A DNA stretch of 5,739 nt from Chryseobacterium gleum (GTDB taxonomy: Bacteria; Bacteroidota; Bacteroidia; Flavobacteriales_D; Crocinitomicaceae): positions 1 to 5,739 of the forward strand of contig CALPSU020000177.1 of the NCBI GenBank assembly GCA_943326315.2, given 5' to 3'. Below, one piece after another: positions 1 through 5,739 of this stretch (within the stretch, counting starts at the first letter, position 1; every line of letters begins with the position of its first letter). The position numbers and the translations under genes were made by a program. The notes under the pieces were generated by a model that was given only the letters and a program-made list of their open reading frames with translations, ran no database searches and was not told the origin of the DNA.

Positions 1-15
1 CGAGTTTCGTGTACA

Positions 16-23
16 CAAAGTTA
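16..23 (-). promoter_or_regulatory. Candidate -7 promoter element for a leftward gene beyond the window
   Basis: Read leftward, the bases are TAACTTTG, which match the Bacteroidota -7 consensus TAnnTTTG. The element lies just past the terminator of the ybeY operon, where a new leftward transcription unit could begin. In related genomes the next gene is often mnmG, but none of it is visible here. The -33 region is poor: at the expected distance there is only the T-run of the terminator, not TTTG. An 8-bp palindrome, GTGTACAC (9-16), overlaps the element by one base and falls about where transcription would start. This is a weak call based on one short motif. Confidence 0.3.
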
Positions 24-40
24 CCACGATTATAGAACAT

Positions 41-63
41 AAAAAAAGCCTTAATAAAAGGCT
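41..63 (-). terminator. Rho-independent terminator of the DUF4175-ATPase-ybeY operon
   Basis: Read leftward, AGCCTT (63-58) and AAGGCT (52-47) form a 6-bp stem with a 5-nt loop, followed directly by six more T residues (46-41). It lies 6 nt beyond the ybeY stop codon. There is no T-run on the other side of the stem, so it should work only for leftward transcription. Stem, loop and T-tract were all read directly from the sequence. Confidence 0.85.
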
Positions 64-69
64 GCAAAA

Positions 70-498
70 TTAAATTGTTTCACGTGAAACAATTTTGGAA
101 AGATAAAAATCTTCTTTAGAACGCATAAGAGCAGCTTCTTCATCCGTTTTGTCTTTATAACCACACAAATGAAGAACACCGTGAACTATAACTCTCTGAA
201 GCTCAAGCGCAAACGAAACATTATTGTCAATAGAGTTTTCTAAAACTCTATCTTTAGAAATAAATAAATCCCCTAATATTTTATCATCTTCACAATAATC
301 AAAAGAAATAATATCCGTGTAATAATCATGTTGAAGATATTCAATATTCATTTTTAATAAATACTCATCAGAACAAAAAATAAGATTAACTTCTTCTAAA
401 ACCTTTAACTCATCAACACATGTGACTGACAGCCAGCTAGTTAAAAAAACAGGGTCTAAATCAAAATTTTCGACATCTTCAAAGAAAAGATTAATCAT
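70..498 (-). CDS. ybeY: Endoribonuclease YbeY (16S rRNA maturation, ribosome quality control)
   Basis: The product is a 142-residue cytoplasmic member of the UPF0054/YbeY family, metal-dependent endoribonucleases used in 16S rRNA 3'-end processing and in late 70S ribosome quality control. The family core is visible: TDIISFDY (about 61-68), GDLFIS (about 76-81), and the metal-binding helix HGVLHLCGY (106-114) with H106 and H110. In the E. coli protein the third metal ligand is a His six residues after the second. Here that position is D116, in GYKDKT, a variant I recall as usual for Bacteroidota rather than a defect. The ATG at 498 gives the expected family length and starts 3 nt after the upstream stop, so it is probably translationally coupled to the ATPase gene. 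The C-terminus is encoded by the parS palindrome, and a terminator follows 6 nt after the stop codon. Confidence 0.95.
   Translation of the reverse strand: MINLFFEDVENFDLDPVFLTSWLSVTCVDELKVLEEVNLIFCSDEYLLKMNIEYLQHDYYTDIISFDYCEDDKILGDLFISKDRVLENSIDNNVSFALELQRVIVHGVLHLCGYKDKTDEEAALMRSKEDFYLSKIVSRETI
72..95. other. parS: parS centromere-like site (ParB binding), inside the 3' end of ybeY
   Basis: Positions 76-91 read TGTTTCACGTGAAACA, identical to the canonical chromosomal parS consensus recognised by ParB/Spo0J. The symmetry continues for four more base pairs on each side, giving a perfect 24-bp palindrome over 72-95. In known systems ParB loads at such sites, spreads along the DNA, and works with ParA and SMC to segregate the origin region. 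The site lies in coding sequence: read leftward it supplies the last YbeY residues (about VSRETI), and its outermost base is part of the TAA stop. An exact match of this length is very unlikely by chance. That ParB binds here is inferred, since parAB is not in the window. Confidence 0.9.
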
Positions 499-501
499 AA
501 A

Positions 502-921
502 TTATTTGCTAAAATAAATATTAACGGATCGTCCATTGTTGTCAAATTCAACTTCATCAGCTAAACTTTTCATCAGAAAAATACCACGACCGTTTTCTTT
601 TTCAATATTATCAGGAGAGGTAGGGTCAGGTAAATTATTGAAATCAAATCCATTACCTTGATCATTTACAGTAAAACAAAACTCTTCAGATTTATCACCA
701 ACAGAAACACTAACTTCAAGATGATTATTAAAAAGATTACCATGTTGAATAGCATTATTCACAGCTTCAGTAACAGCAATTAAAACGTTTCCATAAAAAT
801 CGTCTTGAACACCAAGATCAAAACAAACTTTGTCTACTAAGGTTTCAACCTTACTAACAGCTGCGTATTCCGATGGAATAGATATAGTATCAACAATTGT
901 AAAACCTTCTTTCATAAACAT
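502..921 (-). CDS. RsbW/SpoIIAB-like ATP-binding protein (HATPase_c, GHKL family)
   Basis: This 139-residue soluble protein consists almost entirely of one GHKL ATPase domain of the anti-sigma factor/serine kinase type. The N box is EAVNNAIQHGN (52-62). By alignment with SpoIIAB, E52 would be the general base and N56 the Mg ligand. The G1 box is DQGNGF (87-92), with D87 contacting adenine. The G2 box is GRGIFLMKSL (111-120). All three boxes look intact, so ATP binding is likely. Classical members phosphorylate a STAS-domain anti-anti-sigma protein and bind a sigma factor. Neither partner is encoded here, so the target is unknown. The gene starts 16 nt after the membrane protein stop and ends 3 nt before ybeY. 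The second Met (codon 3) is an alternative start. No Shine-Dalgarno sequence is evident, which is usual for Bacteroidota. The fold assignment is firm; the biological role is not. Confidence 0.9.
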   Translation of the reverse strand: MFMKEGFTIVDTISIPSEYAAVSKVETLVDKVCFDLGVQDDFYGNVLIAVTEAVNNAIQHGNLFNNHLEVSVSVGDKSEEFCFTVNDQGNGFDFNNLPDPTSPDNIEKENGRGIFLMKSLADEVEFDNNGRSVNIYFSK

Positions 922-937
922 ACAAATAATTCAAAAA

Positions 938-3900
938 TCAATTTACTCTATTGAAATATTCATTTGCTTTATCCTTGTAATACTTTCTATACAAAGGATC
1001 AACAGATCGTAATAATTCAATTTGATTGAGCTTTTGTTTCGTATACTCATCAAATCTAATTTGGTTACCAAAATTTGAATTTTTTCCTTCTTTAGATTCT
1101 CTTTTTTCTTCGAAACCTCTCTCCATCAAAGCTTTCTCAGACTCTAGCAATCGAGTCATAATATTCTTCTGACGTTTAATCATTTCTGAAGAAAAGTTTT
1201 TATTAATTAAATCTTTTTCTTGTTTTTCAATTTCATCTAAAAGAGGGTTAAGTTTATTACCAGAACCTTTACCATCTTTATTAAGATCTTTTTTCATTTG
1301 TTCTAAACGTTGTCTCATTGCAGTTTGTTCAGCAGCCATTTTAGCAATTTGTTTATTACCAAGACCTCCAGGCAAACCAGAACTTCCTTCGCCTTCTTTT
1401 GAACCCGGTTTTTTGCCGCCAGGATTAGAACCTTTTTCCATTTGAGACAATTGCTTTTTGAGCATCTCCTTCATATCACCCGGGTTCATTCCTGCACCCG
1501 GTTTAGGTTTACCTTTGCCTCCTGGATTTTCACAACTTCCAGAGCCTTTAGATTCACCTTTCATTTCATTTTGCATACTTTCTAAAGCTTCATTTAAAAG
1601 TAAAGCAAGATTGTTATAAGATGTCATAACATATTGCTGATGAATACTTAAATCGCGTCTTTTGTGTTCATCTAAATCTTCAATAGATAACGAGAAATTC
1701 TTAGTGATATCGGATAATTCTTTGTCGATAAAACTCGCAATCTTTGGTTGTCGTTTTGCTAAAGCTTCTAAACTATCTTTAACAACTTTAGTTTCGTCCA
1801 TAATAGTTCTCTGAATACGGCCATATTTTCGATAAGCAGGATCTGTGTCTTTAATCCGGGATAACTTATTCATAACATCTTCCTGATCAAAACTTAAAGT
1901 AATTAAATTTTCTAAAATAGACCTCAAAGAATTAATATCTTCTTCTTGTTCTTTCTTATTAGCTTCCTTTTGTTTTTTATCAAGATCTTCAGACATTTTT
2001 TCAATTTCTTCAGCAGCAGATTCTTGCTTTTCTCCTGCTTTCTTATCTTTACCTTTCTCTAATTCTTCTGAAGACATTTGCATATCTTTTGAAATTTCTT
2101 CTTTTTCCTGATCATGATTTCCTAGATCCATCGGTTTTGTTAAAGCTTCATTTAACTTATCCATTTCGTCCATTTTCTTTTTCAAATCATCAAACTTCTT
2201 GTTTAAATTATCTTGTTTTTCAATAGATTTTTCTTTAGATAATTTATCCTTTTCAATATCGCTTTTTAGTGTTTCTTGTTCTTTGGATAACTCTTTCAAT
2301 TCTTTAACTATGTCATCAATTTTTTCATTAACCTGTAATTTCTTTAGCATTTCAAGACTACGGTCAAGTTGTTTTTTCAATTGCTCAGAAGACGTTTGAA
2401 TATCCTCCATTTTTTCTTTAATTTCCTCCTTATTATTATCTTTTTCCATTAATTTTTCGAGCTTATCTAATAAATTTTTCAATTCATCATCCATAACCTG
2501 CTCTAATAAATCATTAATCATTTCCTGTTTTTCCAAAATTTCTTTGTCTAATTCTGAAAGTTGATTTTTCTCTTCAGAACTTTGTTGCATCTGATCTTGC
2601 ATCTTTTCCAACATTTTTTGAAGAGATTTTTGTTCTTCTTGTAATTGTTGAACTTGATTCATTTTGTTGAAGTCTTTACTCTTAGAATTTAAAATATCTT
2701 TGTTCAAACGATCAACATTTTTTTGAAATTCTTCAGTACGTTTTAATATTTCGCTTAAACTTTCTTTGGTAGCTTCTTGCTCATTTTCTCTTTTCTCATT
2801 TAATTGATCTAAAGACGGAAGTTTATAACTAAAAGATTGACTTTTAGTACCTTTATTACCATGAACACCATCATTATCATATACAATAAAAAAGTATTCT
2901 ATTTTATCTTCTAATTTAACATTTTCTCTTCTAAAGTCAACCGCGAAATCAAAAGGCATTTCTGTTCCTACAACTTTAGTTACAGAAATTGAGTTTTCGC
3001 GTATTTTACCGCTTGCGCTTTCTATTTTATATACAAATTTAAGAGATGTTAAACCATAATCATCGGAAATAGATCCAACAAAATAACGTAAACCATCAGC
3101 AACCGAATCTTTCTTTTCATCAACTAAAATAGAAGGATGAGCATCTCTAATAACAGATATACTAAACCCAGAGGTATCGATTTTACCACTTTGAGAGTTG
3201 GTTAATTCAAATTGAACTCTAGCTGGATTTAAGATTTTCTTCTGAATCTTAAATCCATTAGATTGAAAAACTTCAGATACCTTATTAAAAGAGAATTTTA
3301 CTTTGCTGGTGTTTTTAGTTAATATACTCCATTCAACAGAAGTTCCTTCAGGAATAGACATATCGCCTGCATTAGATATAATTTCATTCTCTTTTCCTAA
3401 ATAAGATGGGAAAATTAAAGTCGCTTGTAATTTCCCAATTGTTGACTTCTGATGAACGTTAACCAAATAATTTGAACTTATAAAATCATTTCCTTCAAAA
3501 TAAAAAGGTGTATTAGATTGAATTTTCTTTAAAACTCCAGAAGCAGAATTTTTCCCATTTTTTTCCATCAAAAATTTACCTTGGCTACTAACCAAATAAA
3601 TTTTATCAGGAAATTGAGTACCTTTTAAACTAACACTAATATCTAAATCTTCGCCTTCATCAACTGTTAAATTATTATTCATAAGAATAAAATCAAAAGG
3701 TGCTTGAGGTTTAAATTCTTGAGAATAATTTACAACTCTATCTGTTCCTTGTGTTAATAAATGAGGTAGAAAAACAGCTAAAGCAAAAAGAAGTAAAAAT
3801 AATGGAATTAAATACTTAAGATATTTTTTATTATTCTCTTTTATGTTAATTGCTGTTGTAAAAGGTACAACACTTAAAGACGCTGAACGTTGAGATACAC

Positions 3901-4291
3901 TTGCTCTAATTAATTCAAAATTACCTTCATTTTGATTCAAAGAATCATTTAATTGAAGAGTATTTAATAATCGATCTGAAACAGATGGAAAAAATTTACC
4001 TATAATTTCAGATGCTTGATATCTATCAATTTTTTTACCTAATGAGAATAATTTAGAAACAGGAATAATAATAAACTTAATAAGTACATAAAGATTTACA
4101 GCTAAAAAACTAAAGAATAAGAAACCTCTAAAAACAGAACCAAAACGTCCAAAATATTCCAAAGAAGTAATTAATAAAAAAGAAACCAAGAAAATTACTA
4201 TGAAAAGTAATAACCCTTTAATCATTTCATTTTTATAATACTTGCGAATAAACGCATCTATTTGTTCTAATAATTTATCAAACGCACTCAT
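938..4291 (-). CDS. DUF4175-like large membrane protein with periplasmic coiled coil
   Basis: This 1117-residue protein has no established function. In order: a short N-terminal helix (1-22); two hydrophobic segments (about 24-44 and 54-77); a roughly 75-residue loop; a third hydrophobic segment (about 157-178); a beta-rich, Ig-like region (about 195-490); a highly charged K/E/Q-rich coiled coil (about 495-790); a helical segment (about 785-910); a Gly/Pro/Lys/Ser-rich linker (about 911-982); and a helical C-terminus. Three membrane crossings with a cytoplasmic N-terminus would put most of the protein in the periplasm (inference). The segments ISDDYGLTSLKFVYKI (408-423) and EYFFIVYDNDG (465-475) resemble those of Bacteroidota proteins annotated as DUF4175 family; I recognise this by pattern and gene context, not by a search. 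DPxYRKY occurs twice (817-823 and 1098-1104). The ATG at 4291 precedes an amphipathic start of the kind seen in relatives. It is the first gene of the leftward operon. Size and architecture suggest a scaffold or envelope-spanning role, but that is a guess. Confidence 0.85.
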   Translation of the reverse strand: MSAFDKLLEQIDAFIRKYYKNEMIKGLLLFIVIFLVSFLLITSLEYFGRFGSVFRGFLFFSFLAVNLYVLIKFIIIPVSKLFSLGKKIDRYQASEIIGKFFPSVSDRLLNTLQLNDSLNQNEGNFELIRASVSQRSASLSVVPFTTAINIKENNKKYLKYLIPLFLLLFALAVFLPHLLTQGTDRVVNYSQEFKPQAPFDFILMNNNLTVDEGEDLDISVSLKGTQFPDKIYLVSSQGKFLMEKNGKNSASGVLKKIQSNTPFYFEGNDFISSNYLVNVHQKSTIGKLQATLIFPSYLGKENEIISNAGDMSIPEGTSVEWSILTKNTSKVKFSFNKVSEVFQSNGFKIQKKILNPARVQFELTNSQSGKIDTSGFSISVIRDAHPSILVDEKKDSVADGLRYFVGSISDDYGLTSLKFVYKIESASGKIRENSISVTKVVGTEMPFDFAVDFRRENVKLEDKIEYFFIVYDNDGVHGNKGTKSQSFSYKLPSLDQLNEKRENEQEATKESLSEILKRTEEFQKNVDRLNKDILNSKSKDFNKMNQVQQLQEEQKSLQKMLEKMQDQMQQSSEEKNQLSELDKEILEKQEMINDLLEQVMDDELKNLLDKLEKLMEKDNNKEEIKEKMEDIQTSSEQLKKQLDRSLEMLKKLQVNEKIDDIVKELKELSKEQETLKSDIEKDKLSKEKSIEKQDNLNKKFDDLKKKMDEMDKLNEALTKPMDLGNHDQEKEEISKDMQMSSEELEKGKDKKAGEKQESAAEEIEKMSEDLDKKQKEANKKEQEEDINSLRSILENLITLSFDQEDVMNKLSRIKDTDPAYRKYGRIQRTIMDETKVVKDSLEALAKRQPKIASFIDKELSDITKNFSLSIEDLDEHKRRDLSIHQQYVMTSYNNLALLLNEALESMQNEMKGESKGSGSCENPGGKGKPKPGAGMNPGDMKEMLKKQLSQMEKGSNPGGKKPGSKEGEGSSGLPGGLGNKQIAKMAAEQTAMRQRLEQMKKDLNKDGKGSGNKLNPLLDEIEKQEKDLINKNFSSEMIKRQKNIMTRLLESEKALMERGFEEKRESKEGKNSNFGNQIRFDEYTKQKLNQIELLRSVDPLYRKYYKDKANEYFNRVN

Positions 4292-4396
4292 AAACCAACC
4301 TGTACAATTAACTTACCTATTTAAGTATAACCTACTAAAGTAAAACTTATTTATGAAAATTAGATAGAATCATTTCTTAAAATCTAATTAAAGTAT
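4292..4396. other. Upstream region of the leftward operon, promoter not resolved
   Basis: This very AT-rich stretch must carry the promoter of the leftward operon. No exact TAnnTTTG element was found on the minus strand. The nearest match is TACTTTAG (read leftward, 4342-4335), with one mismatch. An 8-bp inverted repeat, AATTAGAT (4358-4365) and ATCTAATT (4382-4389), is separated by 16 nt. It could be an operator or chance in such AT-rich DNA. No coding sequence or RNA gene is visible. Confidence 0.35.
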
Positions 4397-4493
4397 TTAA
4401 CCACAGAGGAAAATGAGTTTTAACACGGTGTTTCACAAAGTTTTAAAAACTCTGTGTTACTCTGTGAAAATCCTCTGTGAACTCTGTGGTTAA
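4397..4493. repeat. 97-bp palindromic REP/MITE-like element made of CTCTGTG units
   Basis: The element is bounded by perfect 12-bp inverted repeats, TTAACCACAGAG (4397-4408) and CTCTGTGGTTAA (4482-4493). It is an imperfect palindrome about A4445: comparing the left 48 nt with the reverse complement of the right 48 nt gives 34 matches. The centre can fold as CACAAAGTTTT (4434-4444) against AAAACTCTGTG (4446-4456) with one mismatch. The right half holds four CTCTGTG cores (starts 4450, 4460, 4473, 4482), and the left arm also pairs with TCCTCTGTG (4471-4479). TTAA stands at both ends, so it may be part of the inverted repeat or a duplicated TTAA target. There is no coding capacity. The layout fits a non-autonomous element mobilised in trans, for example by a REP-associated (RAYT) transposase, but no transposase is present. 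Similar CTCTGTG/CACAGAG palindromes are, as I recall, dispersed in many bacterial genomes. Confidence 0.8.
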
Positions 4494-4506
4494 TTCATTA
4501 TCTTTG
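4476..4506 (+). promoter_or_regulatory. Likely gltX promoter (Bacteroidota TAnnTTTG type)
   Basis: TATCTTTG at 4499-4506 matches the Bacteroidota -7 consensus TAnnTTTG exactly. Nineteen nt upstream, TGTG (4476-4479) matches the -33 TTTG in three of four bases. Transcription would begin near 4511-4514, leaving a leader of only about 10 nt before the ATG at 4523. The -33 half and the spacer start inside the palindromic repeat, so the repeat supplies part of this promoter. The -7 match is strong, while the -33 assignment is tentative. Confidence 0.6.
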
Positions 4507-4522
4507 CAAAAAAAATAGCATT

Positions 4523-5739
4523 ATGTCTGAAAAACCTGTTCGCGTTAGATTTGCACCGTCACCAACTGGACCATTACATATGGGAGGAGTTAGAACTGCA
4601 TTGTACAATTATCTTTTCGCAAAGAAATACAATGGTACTTTTATTTTAAGAATAGAAGATACTGATCAAACAAGATTTGTTCCAGGTGCCCAAGAGTATA
4701 TTATGGAATCATTGAAATGGTGTGGTATAATGCCAACTGAAGGTCCTGGATTAGGCGGGAATTATGGTCCATACATTCAGTCCGAACGAAAAGAAATGTA
4801 TAAACCATATGCTGAACAATTAATTGAAAATGAAAGCGCATACTATGCATTTGATACACCTGAAGAATTAACAGCTGTAAGAGAACAAGCAAAAGCAATG
4901 GGAATGCCAAATTGGCAATATAATGGAGTTACTAGAGCATCGTTGAAAAACTCTTTAACTTTACCGGCAGATGAAGTTGCTAAAAAATTAGCAGACGGTG
5001 AACCGTATGTCATACGTATGAAAATGCCTCGAAACAGAGATATACGTTTCGAAGATATGATTCGTGGTTGGGTAGTTGTAAATACTAATAACTTAGACGA
5101 TAAGGTTTTATTCAAAAGTGACGGTATGCCAACGTATCATTTAGCAAATATTGTGGATGATCATACAATGGATATTAGTCACGTTATTCGTGGTGAAGAA
5201 TGGTTACCATCAGCGCCATTACACGTTCTTTTATACGAAGCATTTGGCTGGGAAGCACCTTTATTTGCCCACTTACCATTGTTATTACGTCCAGATGGAA
5301 ATGGAAAATTATCAAAACGTGATGGAGATCGTTTAGGTTTTCCAGTTTTCCCAATTGAATGGACTACAGAGGAAGGAGAAATATATTCAGGATACAGAGA
5401 AAAAGGATATTTACCAGAAGCTTTCATTAATATGTTAGCTTTTTTAGGTTGGAATCCTGGAACAACACAAGAAATATTTTCATTAGAAGAATTAGCAGAA
5501 GCTTTTACTTTAAATAGAGTAGCAAAAGCTGGAGCTAAGTTTGATGCTGAAAAAACAAAATGGTTTCAACAAACATATTTGAGAGCTACTCCAGATGAAA
5601 AATTAGCAGAGTTATTAGCAAAAGAATTACCTGAAAAACACGAATTATCTGAATTAAAAACAATTGCTCATTTAATGAAAGAAAGAGCAACTTTTGTAAA
5701 AGATATGGTAACAGAAGGAAATTATCTTTTTGGACAACC
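4523..5739 (+). CDS. gltX: Glutamyl-tRNA synthetase (GluRS), 3' end cut by window
   Basis: The product charges tRNA-Glu with glutamate using ATP in the cytoplasm. The 405 codons present cover the class I catalytic domain and the start of the helical anticodon-binding domain; about 100 residues are missing, judging from the usual length of about 500. The start MSEKPVRVRFAPSPTG leads into the HIGH-type motif HMGG (19-22). ILRIEDTD (41-48) and HVIRGEEWLPS (220-230) are typical GluRS segments. The KMSKS-type motif is KLSKR (262-266). From there to YREKGYLPEA (291-300) the chain is about 16 residues longer than in E. coli GluRS, an insertion I recall as common in Bacteroidota. The Cys ligands of the E. 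coli zinc site are absent (YYAFDTPEEL, about 107-116), so a zinc-free subdomain is expected. It is transcribed divergently from the DUF4175 operon. The ATG at 4523 fits the family N-terminus. Confidence 0.97.
   Translation, partial: MSEKPVRVRFAPSPTGPLHMGGVRTALYNYLFAKKYNGTFILRIEDTDQTRFVPGAQEYIMESLKWCGIMPTEGPGLGGNYGPYIQSERKEMYKPYAEQLIENESAYYAFDTPEELTAVREQAKAMGMPNWQYNGVTRASLKNSLTLPADEVAKKLADGEPYVIRMKMPRNRDIRFEDMIRGWVVVNTNNLDDKVLFKSDGMPTYHLANIVDDHTMDISHVIRGEEWLPSAPLHVLLYEAFGWEAPLFAHLPLLLRPDGNGKLSKRDGDRLGFPVFPIEWTTEEGEIYSGYREKGYLPEAFINMLAFLGWNPGTTQEIFSLEELAEAFTLNRVAKAGAKFDAEKTKWFQQTYLRATPDEKLAELLAKELPEKHELSELKTIAHLMKERATFVKDMVTEGNYLFGQ

Noticed and set aside
2..73. Open plus-strand frame at the left edge, ending in TAA at 71-73, as a possible end of a convergent gene.
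   Set aside because: It has only 23 codons, no recognisable protein pattern, and runs through the terminator stem and A-tract. A leftward frame starting with ATG at 40 is equally short and unrecognised.
830..1012. 60-codon plus-strand open frame across the ATPase start and the DUF4175 stop.
   Set aside because: It is antisense to two well-supported genes, with no family resemblance and no promoter.
2199..2399. 66-codon plus-strand open frame rich in Ser, Phe and Leu.
   Set aside because: It is a mirror of the repetitive K/E/Q-rich coiled-coil codons on the minus strand.
4358..4389. 8-bp inverted repeat AATTAGAT/ATCTAATT as an operator.
   Set aside because: An 8-bp arm with a 16-nt gap in very AT-rich DNA is not far from chance expectation. 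It is mentioned only within the intergenic entry.
4397..4493. The CTCTGTG element as a CRISPR array.
   Set aside because: The units are only 7-10 bp with 2-6 bp between them, and the whole forms a palindrome. There are no spacers of CRISPR length and no cas genes.
4701..5427. Several minus- and plus-strand open frames of 61-90 codons.
   Set aside because: They overlap the continuous gltX frame, which has clear GluRS motifs throughout, so they are shadows.

Overview
The window is AT-rich and carries four protein-coding genes typical of a member of the Bacteroidota, most likely a flavobacterium. The evidence is the gene order (gltX diverging from a DUF4175-like membrane protein, an RsbW-like ATPase and ybeY), the Bacteroidota-type YbeY metal motif, a Bacteroidota-type insertion in GluRS, a match to the TAnnTTTG -7 promoter element before gltX, and no clear Shine-Dalgarno sequences. 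The genus cannot be fixed from the sequence alone.

Layout. Positions 1-40 hold no convincing gene, only a weak leftward promoter candidate. A rho-independent terminator (41-63) closes a leftward operon. That operon reads, from its promoter-proximal end, DUF4175-like protein (4291 to 938), RsbW/SpoIIAB-type ATP-binding protein (921 to 502) and ybeY (498 to 70), with gaps of 16 and 3 nt. The last codons of ybeY contain a perfect 16-bp parS site (76-91) within a 24-bp perfect palindrome (72-95). Positions 4292-4522 form the divergent intergenic region. It holds a 97-bp imperfect palindrome built from CTCTGTG units (4397-4493), followed immediately by the likely gltX promoter. gltX runs rightward from 4523 and is cut by the window edge after 405 codons.

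How the genes work together. gltX charges tRNA-Glu and YbeY acts in rRNA processing and ribosome quality control, so the neighbourhood has a translation theme. The two genes between them are not understood. One encodes a large inner-membrane protein with a predicted periplasmic beta-rich region and a long charged coiled coil. The other encodes a small cytoplasmic GHKL ATPase that resembles anti-sigma factor kinases but has no anti-anti-sigma partner in the window. The tight spacing suggests these two are co-expressed with ybeY. The parS site suggests the window lies in the ParB-loaded, probably origin-proximal, part of the chromosome. No CRISPR array, tRNA, rRNA, prophage or intact transposase gene is visible.
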